Assembly: GCA_001829005.1 (NCBI GenBank)
Contig: MIAG01000006.1
Location: forward strand, 1-59,772
Length of the DNA stretch: 59,772 nucleotides
Reading direction: 5' to 3'
Origin: Sphingobacteriia bacterium RIFOXYC2_FULL_35_18
GTDB lineage: Bacteria; Bacteroidota; Bacteroidia; Chitinophagales; Chitinophagaceae
Shown here: piece after piece, positions 27,642-37,069 of the stretch
Layout: every line of letters begins with the position of its first letter
Position numbering within the stretch: the first letter of the stretch is position 1
Made by a program: the position numbers and the translations under genes
The notes under the pieces: model-generated
Databases searched by the model: none
What the model saw: the letters and a program-made list of their open reading frames with translations, nothing else
What the model was told of the DNA's origin: nothing

Positions 27642-28508
27642 TCAACCCAAATAGTAACGCAATTGTCTGGCGCGGTTGGCAGATCGTAATTTATTAATGG
27701 CTTTGTCTTTTATTTGTCTAACTCTTTCGCGGGTAAGATTAAAGCGTGTTCCAATATCTTCTAAGCTCAGCGCTCTGTCTACTCCTATTCCGAAGAAAAA
27801 ACAAAGCACTTTCTTTTGACGGTCTGTTAATGTTCCCAAACTTCTTTCAATTTCAACATGCAAAGATTCATGGTAAACCAGTTTCTCATCTGTCTTTGCT
27901 TCGTTGGTATTTTCTAATAAGTCTATCAGGGTAATATCTTCTCCATTACTGATGGGAGAATCCATACTAACATGTTTAAACCCTGCTTTCATGGTTGCAG
28001 TTACTTCATCTATTGGCAATTCTAAAAAATCGGCCAACTCTTGTGGAGTTGGTTCTCGTTCGTATTCCTGTTCTAAAAATTGATAGGCTTTACTGATGCG
28101 ATTGGTTAATCCAACTTTATTTAATGGCAATCGAACAATACGACTTTGCTCGGCCAAAGATTGAAGAATGCTTTGTCTGATCCACCACACTGCATAAGAA
28201 ATAAATTTGAATCCCTTGGTTTCGTCAAATCGCATAGCGGCTTTAATCAACCCTAAATTGCCTTCATTAATTAAGTCGGATAAAGTAAGCCCTTGATTCT
28301 GGTATTGTTTAGCAACAGATACTACAAAACGTAGGTTTGCTTTAACAAGCCGATCCAATGCTTTGGTATCTCCTTCTTTAATTTTTAACGCCAATTGAAC
28401 TTCTTCTTCGGGCTCAATTAAATCTACTTTACCAATTTCTTGTAGATATTTTTCTAGACTCTGCGATTCACGATTAGTGATCGACTTGGTTATTTTGAGT
28501 TGGCGCAT
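27642..28508 (-). CDS. rpoD: Primary sigma factor (RpoD/SigA type)
   Basis: 288 aa sigma-70 factor without region 1.1, the form of the Bacteroidota housekeeping sigma. Region 1.2 is in [23 protein letters not shown], region 2 in [57 protein letters not shown] (parts), and region 4.2 in [27 protein letters not shown]. It recognises promoters like those listed here. The start is set at [15 protein letters not shown] (ATG 28506-28508); a Met two codons upstream (28514) is equally in frame but not the family start. Confidence 0.95.
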   Translation of the reverse strand: MRQLKITKSITNRESQSLEKYLQEIGKVDLIEPEEEVQLALKIKEGDTKALDRLVKANLRFVVSVAKQYQNQGLTLSDLINEGNLGLIKAAMRFDETKGFKFISYAVWWIRQSILQSLAEQSRIVRLPLNKVGLTNRISKAYQFLEQEYEREPTPQELADFLELPIDEVTATMKAGFKHVSMDSPISNGEDITLIDLLENTNEAKTDEKLVYHESLHVEIERSLGTLTDRQKKVLCFFFGIGVDRALSLEDIGTRFNLTRERVRQIKDKAINKLRSANRARQLRYYLG

Positions 28509-28738
28509 ACCCATAACAACTAGATTAAGATTGGTAAATAATGAACTATCCTAATTTAACATTTTCCACAGTTTTTAAAAAATAAATTGATAACAATTTG
28601 ATAATAAGTCAATTAAACAATTAATTGTTTTTTTATACAACTATTTATAGCATTAAAATTTGGTTTTTGTAAAAAAACATTTGGGTAATAGGTATTATTT
28701 AATATCATTGCACATACCTAGATGGTAAAAGCGTAATA
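28509..28738. other. A/T-rich divergent intergenic region (230 nt)
   Basis: Between the sigma factor gene (minus) and the START-like gene (plus). No open frame or stable hairpin was seen. TATCATTG about 30 nt before the plus-strand ATG is one base off the -7 consensus. Very A/T-rich (runs of T at about 28628-28636 and A at 28671-28677), so it probably only holds the two promoters. Confidence 0.5.
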
Positions 28739-29122
28739 ATGAGTAAGAAGCAACTATTTACATTAGAATTCCCGGTTAGATGTTCCCCTGTTATATTATA
28801 TGAGTTTTTAGCAACTCCTGCTGGCTTGCAAGAATGGTTTGCAGACAAGGTAGATGAGTGGGAAAACGTCTACAGTTTTTCATGGGATGGAGGAGTTCCG
28901 GAAAAAGCAGAAGTATTAGACAAGGAGGAAAATAAGTTTATTCGTTTTCGTTGGTTACACAGCGATAAGAATGAATATTTTGAATTCAAAATCGAAAAAA
29001 CAGAGATTTCTAATCAGACGATTTTAGTAGTAAAAGATTTTGCTGAAAAGAGCGAAATTAAAGACCAGAGCCAATTATGGGGCTACCAAACTAAGGAGCT
29101 ATTCCATAGATTGGGTTCTTAG
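28739..29122 (+). CDS. START-like (SRPBCC-fold) domain protein
   Basis: 127 aa, cytoplasmic. The pattern FTLEFPVRCSPVILYEFLATPAGLQEWFADKV followed by FSWDGGVPEKAEVLDKEENKFIRFRW matches the START-like/AHSA1-type fold, which forms a hydrophobic ligand cavity. In Bacteroidota this short family is widely conserved, usually annotated only as START-like. No ligand is known. It ends with a 4-nt convergent overlap with the next gene. Confidence 0.75.
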   Translation: MSKKQLFTLEFPVRCSPVILYEFLATPAGLQEWFADKVDEWENVYSFSWDGGVPEKAEVLDKEENKFIRFRWLHSDKNEYFEFKIEKTEISNQTILVVKDFAEKSEIKDQSQLWGYQTKELFHRLGS

Positions 29123-29736
29123 TAGTCGGTTAAGATGGTCAACATCTTTTTAAAATGATTCATCATAAAAGTTTCTATATCATCCCACTCTTCGAGTGGG
29201 ATTTTTTTTGCCAACTTTAAAAATGGCAACATGGTTACACTGTATCCATTCCAATCTTGAATGGATGCGTAATTGTCTTTTTCAAAATGATGTTGCCAAG
29301 GATCTTGTGCAATACCTATAAACCAATCTTTGGTTTCAACGCCATATTTTCCATATAACTGAAAGTAGCGGTCGATTGATGGACCATATTGGGCTAAGAA
29401 TTTACCTTTCAAAATCAAATGGATACTGCAATGATTGCCCCACCAAAAGAAGGTTCGAATAGCAAAAATATCTGTATCGGTAAAACACCTTGGAAAATCT
29501 AACATGATATAGGGCAACAATTGGTATTGCTCTCCTTTTGAAATTTTAGGAGGAATTTCAAAAACGGGGCTTTTGGCAAATGCGTTATGCTGCATATATT
29601 CTTGCCTATACCCGTTTGCAAGGGAACTAAATAGCTCATTTACTTTCTGAATAATATGGTTCTTTGTTAAAATCCAGTCGGCATTATTAACCAGTTCCAG
29701 TTCCTTTGGCGAAAGTGTTACTTTTGCAGCGCTCAT
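29119..29736 (-). CDS. Conserved hypothetical protein, 205 aa
   Basis: I do not recognise the family. There is no signal peptide or membrane helix, so it is probably cytoplasmic. The N-terminus (SPKELELVNNADWILTKNHIIQKVNELFSSLANGYR) is helical, the middle has IPPKISKGEQYQLLPYIMLDFPRCFTDTDIFAIRTFFWWG, and a Trp-rich stretch (WFIGIAQDPWQHHFEKD) follows. Well-formed coding without low complexity suggests a genuine gene. Its 5' end contains the plus-strand promoter box of the permease gene. Confidence 0.65.
   Translation of the reverse strand: MSAAKVTLSPKELELVNNADWILTKNHIIQKVNELFSSLANGYRQEYMQHNAFAKSPVFEIPPKISKGEQYQLLPYIMLDFPRCFTDTDIFAIRTFFWWGNHCSIHLILKGKFLAQYGPSIDRYFQLYGKYGVETKDWFIGIAQDPWQHHFEKDNYASIQDWNGYSVTMLPFLKLAKKIPLEEWDDIETFMMNHFKKMLTILTDY
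29719..29726 (+). promoter_or_regulatory. -7 promoter element of the LptF/LptG-type permease operon
   Basis: TACTTTTG matches TAnnTTTG and lies inside the first codons of the divergent gene on the other strand, 33 nt upstream of the GTG at 29760. It supports the downstream start for the permease. Confidence 0.5.
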
Positions 29737-29759
29737 ACAGCAATATTAAGACAGCTATC

Positions 29760-31193
29760 GTGATAAAAAAACTAGACATATTAATTATTCGATCTTTTAT
29801 TGGTCCTTTTATTGCTGCATTTGCTATTTCCCTCTTTGTGCTAACCATGCAGTTTTTCTGGTTATACATTGACGATCTAGTTGGAAAAGGATTAGACTTA
29901 ATTACTGTTTTGAAATTGGTGGGATTGGTAGCTTTGTTCTGGGTACCCATGGCATTACCCCTTGCCTTACTCTTTTCCTCTATCATGACTTTTGGAAACC
30001 TGGGTGAAAAATTTGAATTGGTTGCAATTAAAGCAGCTGGCATTTCGCTTACCCGTTTCATGCGACCATTGTTGGTGTTTACCTTCTTTGTTTGTGGTAT
30101 TGCATTTTTATTTGCAAACAATATTATACCCGTTACGCAATTAAAATTATCTGCACTTAAATATGATATCATTGTTTCTAAACCATCTATTGATATTAAG
30201 GAAGGAATATTTTACGATAAGATTGATGGCTTCATCATTAAGTTAGGTAAAAAAGAAAAGAATGACAGCATCATTCATGATGTAGTCATTTTTGAGAAAG
30301 GCTACTATTTGCAAGACAATATCATGGTAGCTGAAAGTGGGGTGATGCGGGTATCTAAAGACAAACAATTTTTAGAGTTTATTTTAAAGAATGGGTGGAG
30401 GTATCAAGAGAAAGGACCAAGAGGCGTGATAGAAACAGAGTTCACTAGAATGGGTTTCAAGGAATATAAAAAAGTGTTCGACCTCAAGAGTTTTCAAATG
30501 AATAAAACTGAAGACTCTGCGTTTTACGATCCAAAAATGTTGAGTGTAAGACAACTCAATTTAGCCATTGATTCTTTGGATCATATTGATACATTTTATG
30601 CAAAAAAAGCAAAGCTAGAAGTAAGTCCTTATTTAAGATTTACTCGATATGCAGATACTGGATGGAGTAAAATATTGAAGCCGTTACCAAAAGTAAAACC
30701 AGCCAAAATATTTCCTGACAGCTTGAACCAACAACTGATAGACGCTGCAGCCAATCAATTGGCAACAGTTAAAGGGTCGGTGGCTGTAATGGCAGAAGAT
30801 TACAAAGCCAAATATTTGTCGATGCAATTACATGAAATTGAATGGCATAAGAAATTCACTTTATCGGTGGCATGTTTGGTAATGTTTTTAATTGGTGCAC
30901 CGTTGGGGTCTATTATTCGTAAAGGGGGATTGGGAACGCCGATGGTTTTTGCCATTGTATTTTTTGTGTTGTTTCACTTACTCAATACGTTCGGTGAAAA
31001 ATTTGTTCGCTCAGGTCAAACCAATGCCCTTATTGGAATGTGGCTTAGTACATTTATTTTGGTTCCTATAAGTGTGTTTTTGATTTATAAAGCTATGCAC
31101 GATTCACAGCTATTTAACCAAGAATTCTACTATCGCAATTTTAAAGGACTGCGTAAATTTTTGGCTACCTTTAAGAAACAAAAAAATGATTAA
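29760..31193 (+). CDS. LptF/LptG-family lipopolysaccharide export permease (YjgP/YjgQ)
   Basis: About 477 aa inner-membrane protein. N-terminal helices contain KKLDILIIRSFIGPFIAAFAI and WVPMALPLALLFSSIMTFG, and C-terminal helices contain FTLSVACLVMFLIGAPLGSIIRKGGLGTPMVFA, the pattern of the YjgP/YjgQ family that moves LPS from the inner membrane with LptB. Between them lies a large periplasmic region. I choose GTG 29760 (MIKKLDILI) because the alternative TTG at 29706 lies upstream of the promoter box. It overlaps the following SOD gene by 8 nt. Confidence 0.85.
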   Translation: MIKKLDILIIRSFIGPFIAAFAISLFVLTMQFFWLYIDDLVGKGLDLITVLKLVGLVALFWVPMALPLALLFSSIMTFGNLGEKFELVAIKAAGISLTRFMRPLLVFTFFVCGIAFLFANNIIPVTQLKLSALKYDIIVSKPSIDIKEGIFYDKIDGFIIKLGKKEKNDSIIHDVVIFEKGYYLQDNIMVAESGVMRVSKDKQFLEFILKNGWRYQEKGPRGVIETEFTRMGFKEYKKVFDLKSFQMNKTEDSAFYDPKMLSVRQLNLAIDSLDHIDTFYAKKAKLEVSPYLRFTRYADTGWSKILKPLPKVKPAKIFPDSLNQQLIDAAANQLATVKGSVAVMAEDYKAKYLSMQLHEIEWHKKFTLSVACLVMFLIGAPLGSIIRKGGLGTPMVFAIVFFVLFHLLNTFGEKFVRSGQTNALIGMWLSTFILVPISVFLIYKAMHDSQLFNQEFYYRNFKGLRKFLATFKKQKND

Positions 31194-31908
31194 CATGCGT
31201 AGATACAATAGAAGACTGTTCTTACAAAACAGTGGTAAAGCAACATTAGCGGCAGGTATTGGCATGAGCATTCTACCTAAGATTGTTTCAGCAGCAGAGG
31301 GCAATAGCTTTACACAACAAGCCCTTCCTTATGCATACAATGCATTAGAGCCATTTATAGATGCCACCACAATGGAAATCCATTACAGCAAGCACGCAGC
31401 TGCTTATGCAAAAAATTTAGCAGATGCTTGTGTGTCCGAAAAAGTAAATACTGCTTCTGTTTCATTGGAATCATTAATGCAAAATATTAGTAAATATTCT
31501 GCAAAGATGCGCAACAATGGAGGTGGTCATTTTAATCATGAATTTTTTTGGAAATGCATGAAACCAGGAACAAGCAGTATGCCTTCTGGAAAAATATTAA
31601 CAGCCATCAATCAATCTTTTGGATCAATTGAGGCATTTAAAGCACAATTTTCTGATGCTGCAAAAAATAGATTCGGAAGTGGTTGGGCATGGCTGGTTCA
31701 AAAAGCAGATGGAAAATTAATTTGTGGTTCAACGCCTAATCAAGACAACCCATTGATGGATATAAGCGATTTAAAAGGGAAGCCCTTATTAGCTTTGGAT
31801 GTTTGGGAGCATGCCTATTACCTAAAGTACCAGAATAAACGTCCTGACTATATCAATAATTGGTTCAATTTAGTAGACTGGAGCTTTGTAGAAAAGCAGC
31901 TTATCTAA
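31186..31908 (+). CDS. Fe/Mn superoxide dismutase with Tat-like signal
   Basis: 240 aa. The N-terminus MRRYNRRLFLQNSGKATLAAGIGMSILPKIVSAAE (in part) has a twin-arginine motif NRRLFLQ, a hydrophobic stretch and a cleavage-like ending, so export through Tat is predicted. The mature part is a Fe/Mn SOD: IHYSKHAAAYAKNL, GGGHFNHEFFW, FGSGWAWLV and DVWEHAYYLKYQNKR supply the metal ligands. Metal specificity cannot be read with certainty. Translation may begin at 31186 or at 31195; the gene is coupled to the upstream permease gene by an 8-nt overlap. Confidence 0.9.
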   Translation: MINMRRYNRRLFLQNSGKATLAAGIGMSILPKIVSAAEGNSFTQQALPYAYNALEPFIDATTMEIHYSKHAAAYAKNLADACVSEKVNTASVSLESLMQNISKYSAKMRNNGGGHFNHEFFWKCMKPGTSSMPSGKILTAINQSFGSIEAFKAQFSDAAKNRFGSGWAWLVQKADGKLICGSTPNQDNPLMDISDLKGKPLLALDVWEHAYYLKYQNKRPDYINNWFNLVDWSFVEKQLI

Positions 31909-31953
31909 GTACTAAATTCCCCATAAGATTAAAAAAAAAGAAAATAATATACT

Positions 31954-32364
31954 ATGAAAGTAAGTTTGAATTGGAAAGAAGCATTGGCTTTTGATGCAAC
32001 TGGAGAAGACGGTCATGTAGTAAGAATTGACACATCTAAAGAAAGTGGAGGATTAGACAGTGGCATGAATCCTAAGCGATTGTTATTAGCATCCCTTTGC
32101 GGTTGCAGCGCTATAGACGTGATTGATATTTTGAACAAAATGAAAGTGACGTTCAGCAAATTAGAAGTTACTGCTGAAGCAGATCAAACAGAAGAACATC
32201 CAAAAACATTCACCCATATTGATTTGGTTTATCATTGCGATGTTCAACCAGAAGATGAAGACAAATTGAAGAGAGCAGTTTCTTTATCGATGGATAAGTA
32301 TTGTGGTATATCTGCTATGTTGGCTAAACATTGCCCCATCAATTATAGTACACAATTAATTTAG
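31954..32364 (+). CDS. OsmC family protein
   Basis: 136 aa OsmC/Ohr-fold protein with two conserved cysteines, in SLCGCSAIDVIDILNKMK and at AKHCPINY. The fold carries thiol peroxidase activity against organic hydroperoxides in characterised members; the exact substrate is unknown. It follows the SOD by 45 nt behind an A-rich leader, so a shared oxidative-stress role is plausible. Its 3' end overlaps the convergent glycosyltransferase by 4 nt. Confidence 0.85.
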   Translation: MKVSLNWKEALAFDATGEDGHVVRIDTSKESGGLDSGMNPKRLLLASLCGCSAIDVIDILNKMKVTFSKLEVTAEADQTEEHPKTFTHIDLVYHCDVQPEDEDKLKRAVSLSMDKYCGISAMLAKHCPINYSTQLI

Positions 32365-33389
32365 CTTAATTTTTCTACCCACTTGCGAATCACTTTGTAA
32401 GCAATGAGGTATTTAATAAACAGAAGCATACTGTATTTGAATGATATCCAATTGATGTCTAGTACTAAAGCACCCCAAGCTTGCTTTAAGGCAGCTTCTG
32501 TATCGTTGAGTTCATGGTAAATCTTATGCGATAATTGCGCAAAGTGTTGAGAGAAATATTTTTTTGACATTGCATTTACCTCGTCTCTAACATCCAAGGG
32601 TAAGTATGCTCGGATAATGCCAATCACTTTGGTTACGTCTTCAATATTCTTACCAGACTTCAAAGCTTCTGAGTATAATGCTTTGCCATGGATTCTAAAA
32701 TTGGCCAATACTTTAGGTACATAAGCTAATTCTGCGTGAGCTGCTATTCTTACCGTCATTTCCCAGAATTCTCCATGCTCAGCTCCAAAATAACTACCTA
32801 ATTTTTCGTAAGTAGTTCTTTTTATCACCATGGCAGATGGCTCGGTATTTTGCCTAAGGGCAACGGCTTTAACCCAATTTTTTAATAAACCCCTTTCCTT
32901 AGCCAAAGGCTGGTGTTTCCAAATTGGGGTTCCTCTTTCATTAATGTATTGGAATTCAGTAAAAGCAGCTCCTACTCTCGGAAACTCATTAAACAACGAT
33001 AAAATTTCATCGTAAAAACCAGGCATTACGTAATTGTCGCCGTATAAAAGGTGTACGTACTTTCCTCTTGAAAGTTTAATACAAGTCTCTAAATTTCTTA
33101 ATCGCCCTACTTTGCTGGGTTGTCTAAAATACCCAATCCTTCCTTTGCCAGTGTCTTTAACCAACTGCTCTACATCTCCGTCGGTACTAGCATCGTCTAC
33201 CACCAACATTTGCATGATACCAATTCCTTGATCTAACTCTAAAATGGATAATAAAGTAGTATTTAAATAAGTGAAGGTATTGTCAACGGCAATCATCACC
33301 GACCAAATAGGTTGATCGGTTTCATCGTGCAGTGGTGCAATTAGCGGCGGCCTAGAAGGTATTCTCTCTCGTTGTTCTGGTTTACGCAT
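32361..33389 (-). CDS. Family 2 glycosyltransferase
   Basis: 342 aa. The GT-A Rossmann-like N-terminus is seen in VMIAVDNTFTYLNTTLLSILE, MQMLVVDDASTDGDVEQLV and RNLETCIKLSRGKYVHLLYGDNYVMPGF (in part: VHLLYGDNYV, the DxD position). The C-terminal 100 residues are helical with a possible amphipathic membrane-associated end. It transfers a sugar from a nucleotide donor, acceptor unknown. It is isolated rather than in a polysaccharide cluster. Confidence 0.82.
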   Translation of the reverse strand: MRKPEQRERIPSRPPLIAPLHDETDQPIWSVMIAVDNTFTYLNTTLLSILELDQGIGIMQMLVVDDASTDGDVEQLVKDTGKGRIGYFRQPSKVGRLRNLETCIKLSRGKYVHLLYGDNYVMPGFYDEILSLFNEFPRVGAAFTEFQYINERGTPIWKHQPLAKERGLLKNWVKAVALRQNTEPSAMVIKRTTYEKLGSYFGAEHGEFWEMTVRIAAHAELAYVPKVLANFRIHGKALYSEALKSGKNIEDVTKVIGIIRAYLPLDVRDEVNAMSKKYFSQHFAQLSHKIYHELNDTEAALKQAWGALVLDINWISFKYSMLLFIKYLIAYKVIRKWVEKLS

Positions 33390-33477
33390 TTCGGGGGTTA
33401 ATGTTCCAAATAAATTACCCTAATTTGGATGCTAAAAATAAAGCAAATTTGTTTAATACCCACTAAATAAGGCTTTT

Positions 33478-34473
33478 ATGTACCAAAGTAAACAGAATTT
33501 TGTGGTTCAGAAGTGGGTTACAGGGCTAAGTGTGATCTTGTTTGTGCTAAAAATCACTGCTTATTATTTAACCGATTCCCTTGCTATACTATCTGATGCA
33601 TTGGAAAGCATTGTGAATATAGTAGCTGGTTTTATTGGATTGTATAGCTTATTCGTAGCGTCTAAACCAAGAGACGAAGACCATCCCTATGGTCATGGAA
33701 AAGCAGCATTTGTATCCGCAGCTGCCGAAGGAAGCCTTATTATAGCAGCCGGAATATTAATTATTTACGAAACCATCGTAAATATGTTGGCCAATCATAC
33801 CGTACAACAATTGGATCAAGGTATGTGGTTGGTGGGGGCAACTGCTGTACTCAATTATATAGCTGGAGCAATATGTATCAAAATTGGCAAAAAGAATAAA
33901 TCATTGGCATTAGAAAGCAGCGGGAAGCATTTGCAAATTGATACCTTCTCAACTGTAGGGGTATTATTAGCTATTGGTCTAATGTACTTTACTCATTTAT
34001 ATTGGATTGATAAAGTGATTGCATTTATATTAAGTGGCTGGATCATGTATAATGGATATACTATTTTACGTAAATCGCTAGCCGGAATTATGGATGAGGC
34101 AGATGAACAAATGCTTAAAGAATTTATACAAGTACTACAAACAAATAAAAAAACAAATTGGATAGACTTGCACAATCTTAGGGTAATAAAGTATGGAGAT
34201 TTATTGCATATTGATTGTCATTTAACCTTGCCCTGGTATTTGAATATTCATGAAGCCCATGTAGAAATAGATGAACTATCTAATTTAATCAAGACCAATT
34301 TTGGAGATGCTATTGAACTTTTTGTACATACAGACGGTTGTTTAAATTTCAGTTGCGCTATTTGCACCAAAAAAGACTGCGAGGTAAGAACCCAACCATT
34401 TCAACAACAATTGAATTGGACCATTGAGAATGTGGTCTCTAATCAAAAACACAGTCTTGCCAAGCAGGTTTAA
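33478..34473 (+). CDS. Cation diffusion facilitator transporter
   Basis: 331 aa inner-membrane metal efflux protein. The first helices carry TDSLAILSDALESIVNIVAG with the metal-site Asp residues, then the loop RDEDHPYGHGKAAFVSA, and a second metal-site helix in ESSGKHLQIDTFSTVGVL. The C-terminal cytoplasmic domain (about residues 215-331) ends in a Cys-rich tail with CLNFSCAICTKKDC, which could bind a metal. The substrate (Zn, Fe, Co or Mn) cannot be fixed from sequence. Confidence 0.9.
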   Translation: MYQSKQNFVVQKWVTGLSVILFVLKITAYYLTDSLAILSDALESIVNIVAGFIGLYSLFVASKPRDEDHPYGHGKAAFVSAAAEGSLIIAAGILIIYETIVNMLANHTVQQLDQGMWLVGATAVLNYIAGAICIKIGKKNKSLALESSGKHLQIDTFSTVGVLLAIGLMYFTHLYWIDKVIAFILSGWIMYNGYTILRKSLAGIMDEADEQMLKEFIQVLQTNKKTNWIDLHNLRVIKYGDLLHIDCHLTLPWYLNIHEAHVEIDELSNLIKTNFGDAIELFVHTDGCLNFSCAICTKKDCEVRTQPFQQQLNWTIENVVSNQKHSLAKQV

Positions 34474-34506
34474 AATAGGTAACTTGCATGCTCAAATAAT
34501 ACGATT

Positions 34507-35877
34507 ATGGATAGTTGGAAACAATACCAAGACGCACACAAAGAAGAATTTTTAGCGGAATTAATTGACTTATTAAAAATACCTAGCATTAGTGCTCGAT
34601 CTGAGAATAAAGCGGATATGTTGCATTGTGCCGAAGTGGTAAAACAAAGACTAGCAGAAGCAGGTGCAGATACGGTTACTATTTATCCTACTCAAGGTCA
34701 TCCAATCGTATACGCAGAAAAAATAATTGATCAAAGTAAACCTACGGTGCTGGTGTATGGTCACTATGATGTGCAACCAGCAGATCCTTTAGAATTATGG
34801 CATAGCGGTCCATTTGAGCCCGTAATCAAAGATGGGAAAATTTACGCTCGAGGATCTGCGGATGATAAGGGGCAGTTTTATATGCATGTAAAGGCATTGG
34901 AAACATTTACAAAAACCAATTCATTTTGCACCAATATTAAATTTTTAATTGAAGGCGAAGAGGAAATAGGCAGTCCTAATTTGGCTGAGTTTGTTAAGGC
35001 CAATAAAGAGCTTTTGAAAGCAGATGTAATACTCATTTCAGATACCTCTATGTTGAGTATGGAAAATCCTTCCATTGATATAGGTGTTCGTGGATTAAGC
35101 TATATAGAGGTTGAAATCACTGCTGCCAACAGAGACTTGCACAGTGGTGTTTATGGAGGAGCGGTAGCGAATCCCATTACCATACTTGCGCAAATGATTG
35201 CTTCATGCCACGATGAAAACAATCATATCACCATACCTGGTTTTTATGATGATGTAGTAGAAGCAACCCCAGCAGAAAGAGAAAAAATGGCCAAAGCACC
35301 ATTTGATGAATCAGCCTATAAAGCAGACTTAGGCATTACTGAACTATGGGGTGAAAAAGGATTCACCACCAATGAAAGAACTGGTATTAGACCAACATTA
35401 GAAGTGAATGGAATTTGGGGCGGCTATACAGGAGAAGGTGCTAAAACAGTTTTGCCTTCTAAAGCAACCGCAAAAATTTCTTGCAGATTGGTGCCCAATC
35501 AATCTTCAGCAATCATCACTAAAAAAGTATTGGATTATTTCCACAGCATAGCACCTGCAGGTGTTACTGTTAAAGCAGCTGAACACCATGGCGGAGAACC
35601 TTATATGACTCCTATTGATTCTATAGAATATAAAGCTGCTGCAAAAGCGGTTGAAACTTGTTTTGGTAAAGAACCAATACCCGTAAGAGGTGGAGGAAGT
35701 ATTCCTATTTGTGCACTGTTTGAAAAAGAATTGGGATTGAAAATTGTATTCTTAGGTTTTGGATTAGACAGCGATAATTTGCATAGTCCTAATGAAAAAT
35801 ACAACTTAGAAAATTACTATAAAGGCATTGAAACCATTCCTTACTTCCACCATTATTTTGCAGAAATGAAACAATAA
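34507..35877 (+). CDS. M20-family dipeptidase
   Basis: 456 aa cytoplasmic metallopeptidase. Metal and catalytic residues are in VLVYGHYDVQPADPLELWHSGPFEP (H and D), ARGSADDKGQ, EGEEEIGS and LISDTSMLS, with a late His in DNLHSPNEKYN. This is the dipeptidase/carnosinase-like branch. It starts a run of genes on the plus strand with the Hsp15-like gene 2 nt downstream and trmD after that. Confidence 0.9.
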   Translation: MDSWKQYQDAHKEEFLAELIDLLKIPSISARSENKADMLHCAEVVKQRLAEAGADTVTIYPTQGHPIVYAEKIIDQSKPTVLVYGHYDVQPADPLELWHSGPFEPVIKDGKIYARGSADDKGQFYMHVKALETFTKTNSFCTNIKFLIEGEEEIGSPNLAEFVKANKELLKADVILISDTSMLSMENPSIDIGVRGLSYIEVEITAANRDLHSGVYGGAVANPITILAQMIASCHDENNHITIPGFYDDVVEATPAEREKMAKAPFDESAYKADLGITELWGEKGFTTNERTGIRPTLEVNGIWGGYTGEGAKTVLPSKATAKISCRLVPNQSSAIITKKVLDYFHSIAPAGVTVKAAEHHGGEPYMTPIDSIEYKAAAKAVETCFGKEPIPVRGGGSIPICALFEKELGLKIVFLGFGLDSDNLHSPNEKYNLENYYKGIETIPYFHHYFAEMKQ

Positions 35878-35879
35878 GC

Positions 35880-36266
35880 ATGGCGGTTGAAAAAGAAAAA
35901 TTACGAATAGATAAATACCTCTGGAGTATTCGGCTTTTTAAAACAAGAAGCCAAGCGGGGGATGCTTGTAGCAAGGGGAAAGTAAAATACCATGGAGATT
36001 CAGTAAAATCATCTAGGGTGGTTGCAATTGGAGATGAATATGAAGTTAAAACAGAGGGAAAAAAATGGGTGATTAAAGTAACAGGCCTCTTGCATACTAG
36101 GGCCGCTTATCCGGAAGCTATTAAGCATTATATTGATATAACACCAGCAGAAGAACTAGATCGAATTAAATTTGAAGCATCAAGTTTTCATACCGGTAAA
36201 AGGTTAAGTAAAGTAGGCAGGCCTACCAAAAGAGATCGAAGAGATTTGGGCGAATTCATGGATTAA
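35880..36266 (+). CDS. S4-domain RNA-binding protein, Hsp15-like
   Basis: 128 aa. The S4 domain is at about residues 8-60 (LRIDKYLWSIRLFKTRSQAGDACSKGKVKYHGD), like Hsp15 (HslR), which binds free 50S subunits carrying a nascent chain and recycles them. The tail is basic (KRLSKVGRPTKRDRRDLGEFMD), as in that family. It starts 2 nt after the M20 peptidase stop, so it is likely cotranscribed. Confidence 0.85.
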   Translation: MAVEKEKLRIDKYLWSIRLFKTRSQAGDACSKGKVKYHGDSVKSSRVVAIGDEYEVKTEGKKWVIKVTGLLHTRAAYPEAIKHYIDITPAEELDRIKFEASSFHTGKRLSKVGRPTKRDRRDLGEFMD

Positions 36267-36291
36267 AGAATCCTTTTAATTGTTGACTATG

Positions 36292-36972
36292 ATGACGATT
36301 GATATTATTACAGTGGTACCAGATTTATTGGAAGGTCCTTTTAGTCATAGTATCATGAAAAGGGCACAGGATAAAGGATTGCTGACTGTACGTACGCATA
36401 ACTTGAGAAAATGGGCCATCAATAAACATGCACAGGTAGACGACTATCCTTTTGGTGGAGGTGCAGGCATGGTGCTCATGTGCGAACCATTGGCCAATGC
36501 CATTGAAGAGCTACAAATCAATACTTCCTATGATGCCATAATTTACATGACCCCTGATGGCAAAACATTTGATCAACCCATGGCCAATCAATTATCTATG
36601 TTACAAAATCTCTTAATTATTTGCGGTCATTATAAGGGAATTGACCAAAGAATAAGAGACCAGTATATTACCATGGAAATTTCAATTGGCGATTACGTAT
36701 TAAGTGGTGGTGAATTAGCTGCTGCGGTGGTAGTAGACGCAATAGGAAGACTGATTCCAGGTGTTTTAAGTGATGAAACTTCAGCCCTTACCGATTCATT
36801 TCAAGATAATTTATTAGCCCCACCTGTATATACTCGTCCGGCCGACTTTAGGGGAATGAAAGTGCCCGAGATATTGCTACAAGGCGACCCGAAAAAAGTG
36901 GAAGACTGGCGTTTTGAGCAATCCGTAGAAAGAACCAAAACAAGAAGACCTGATCTTTTTAAGGAAGATTAA
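36292..36972 (+). CDS. trmD: tRNA (guanine-N1-)-methyltransferase
   Basis: SPOUT-class enzyme methylating G37 of tRNAs. The start [17 protein letters not shown] (ATG 36292) is the family N-terminus; ATG 36289 and an upstream TTG are alternatives. Motifs: [28 protein letters not shown], and the trefoil-knot segment [21 protein letters not shown]. 226-227 aa, normal. It is not next to rimM/rpsP as in many bacteria. Confidence 0.95.
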   Translation: MTIDIITVVPDLLEGPFSHSIMKRAQDKGLLTVRTHNLRKWAINKHAQVDDYPFGGGAGMVLMCEPLANAIEELQINTSYDAIIYMTPDGKTFDQPMANQLSMLQNLLIICGHYKGIDQRIRDQYITMEISIGDYVLSGGELAAAVVVDAIGRLIPGVLSDETSALTDSFQDNLLAPPVYTRPADFRGMKVPEILLQGDPKKVEDWRFEQSVERTKTRRPDLFKED

Positions 36973-37069
36973 TTGGGCGTTTATCCGTTCATTCTGCCAT
37001 TAACCATAATAAATAAGACTTTCTAGCATAAATTATATCAAATTTGCAGCGGCTAAAACCGACCATTCC

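Noticed and set aside
29706..29759. TTG at 29706 as start of the LptF/LptG-type permease
   Set aside because: It lies upstream of a good -7 box and would overlap the divergent gene by 31 nt; the first 18 residues do not fit the family.
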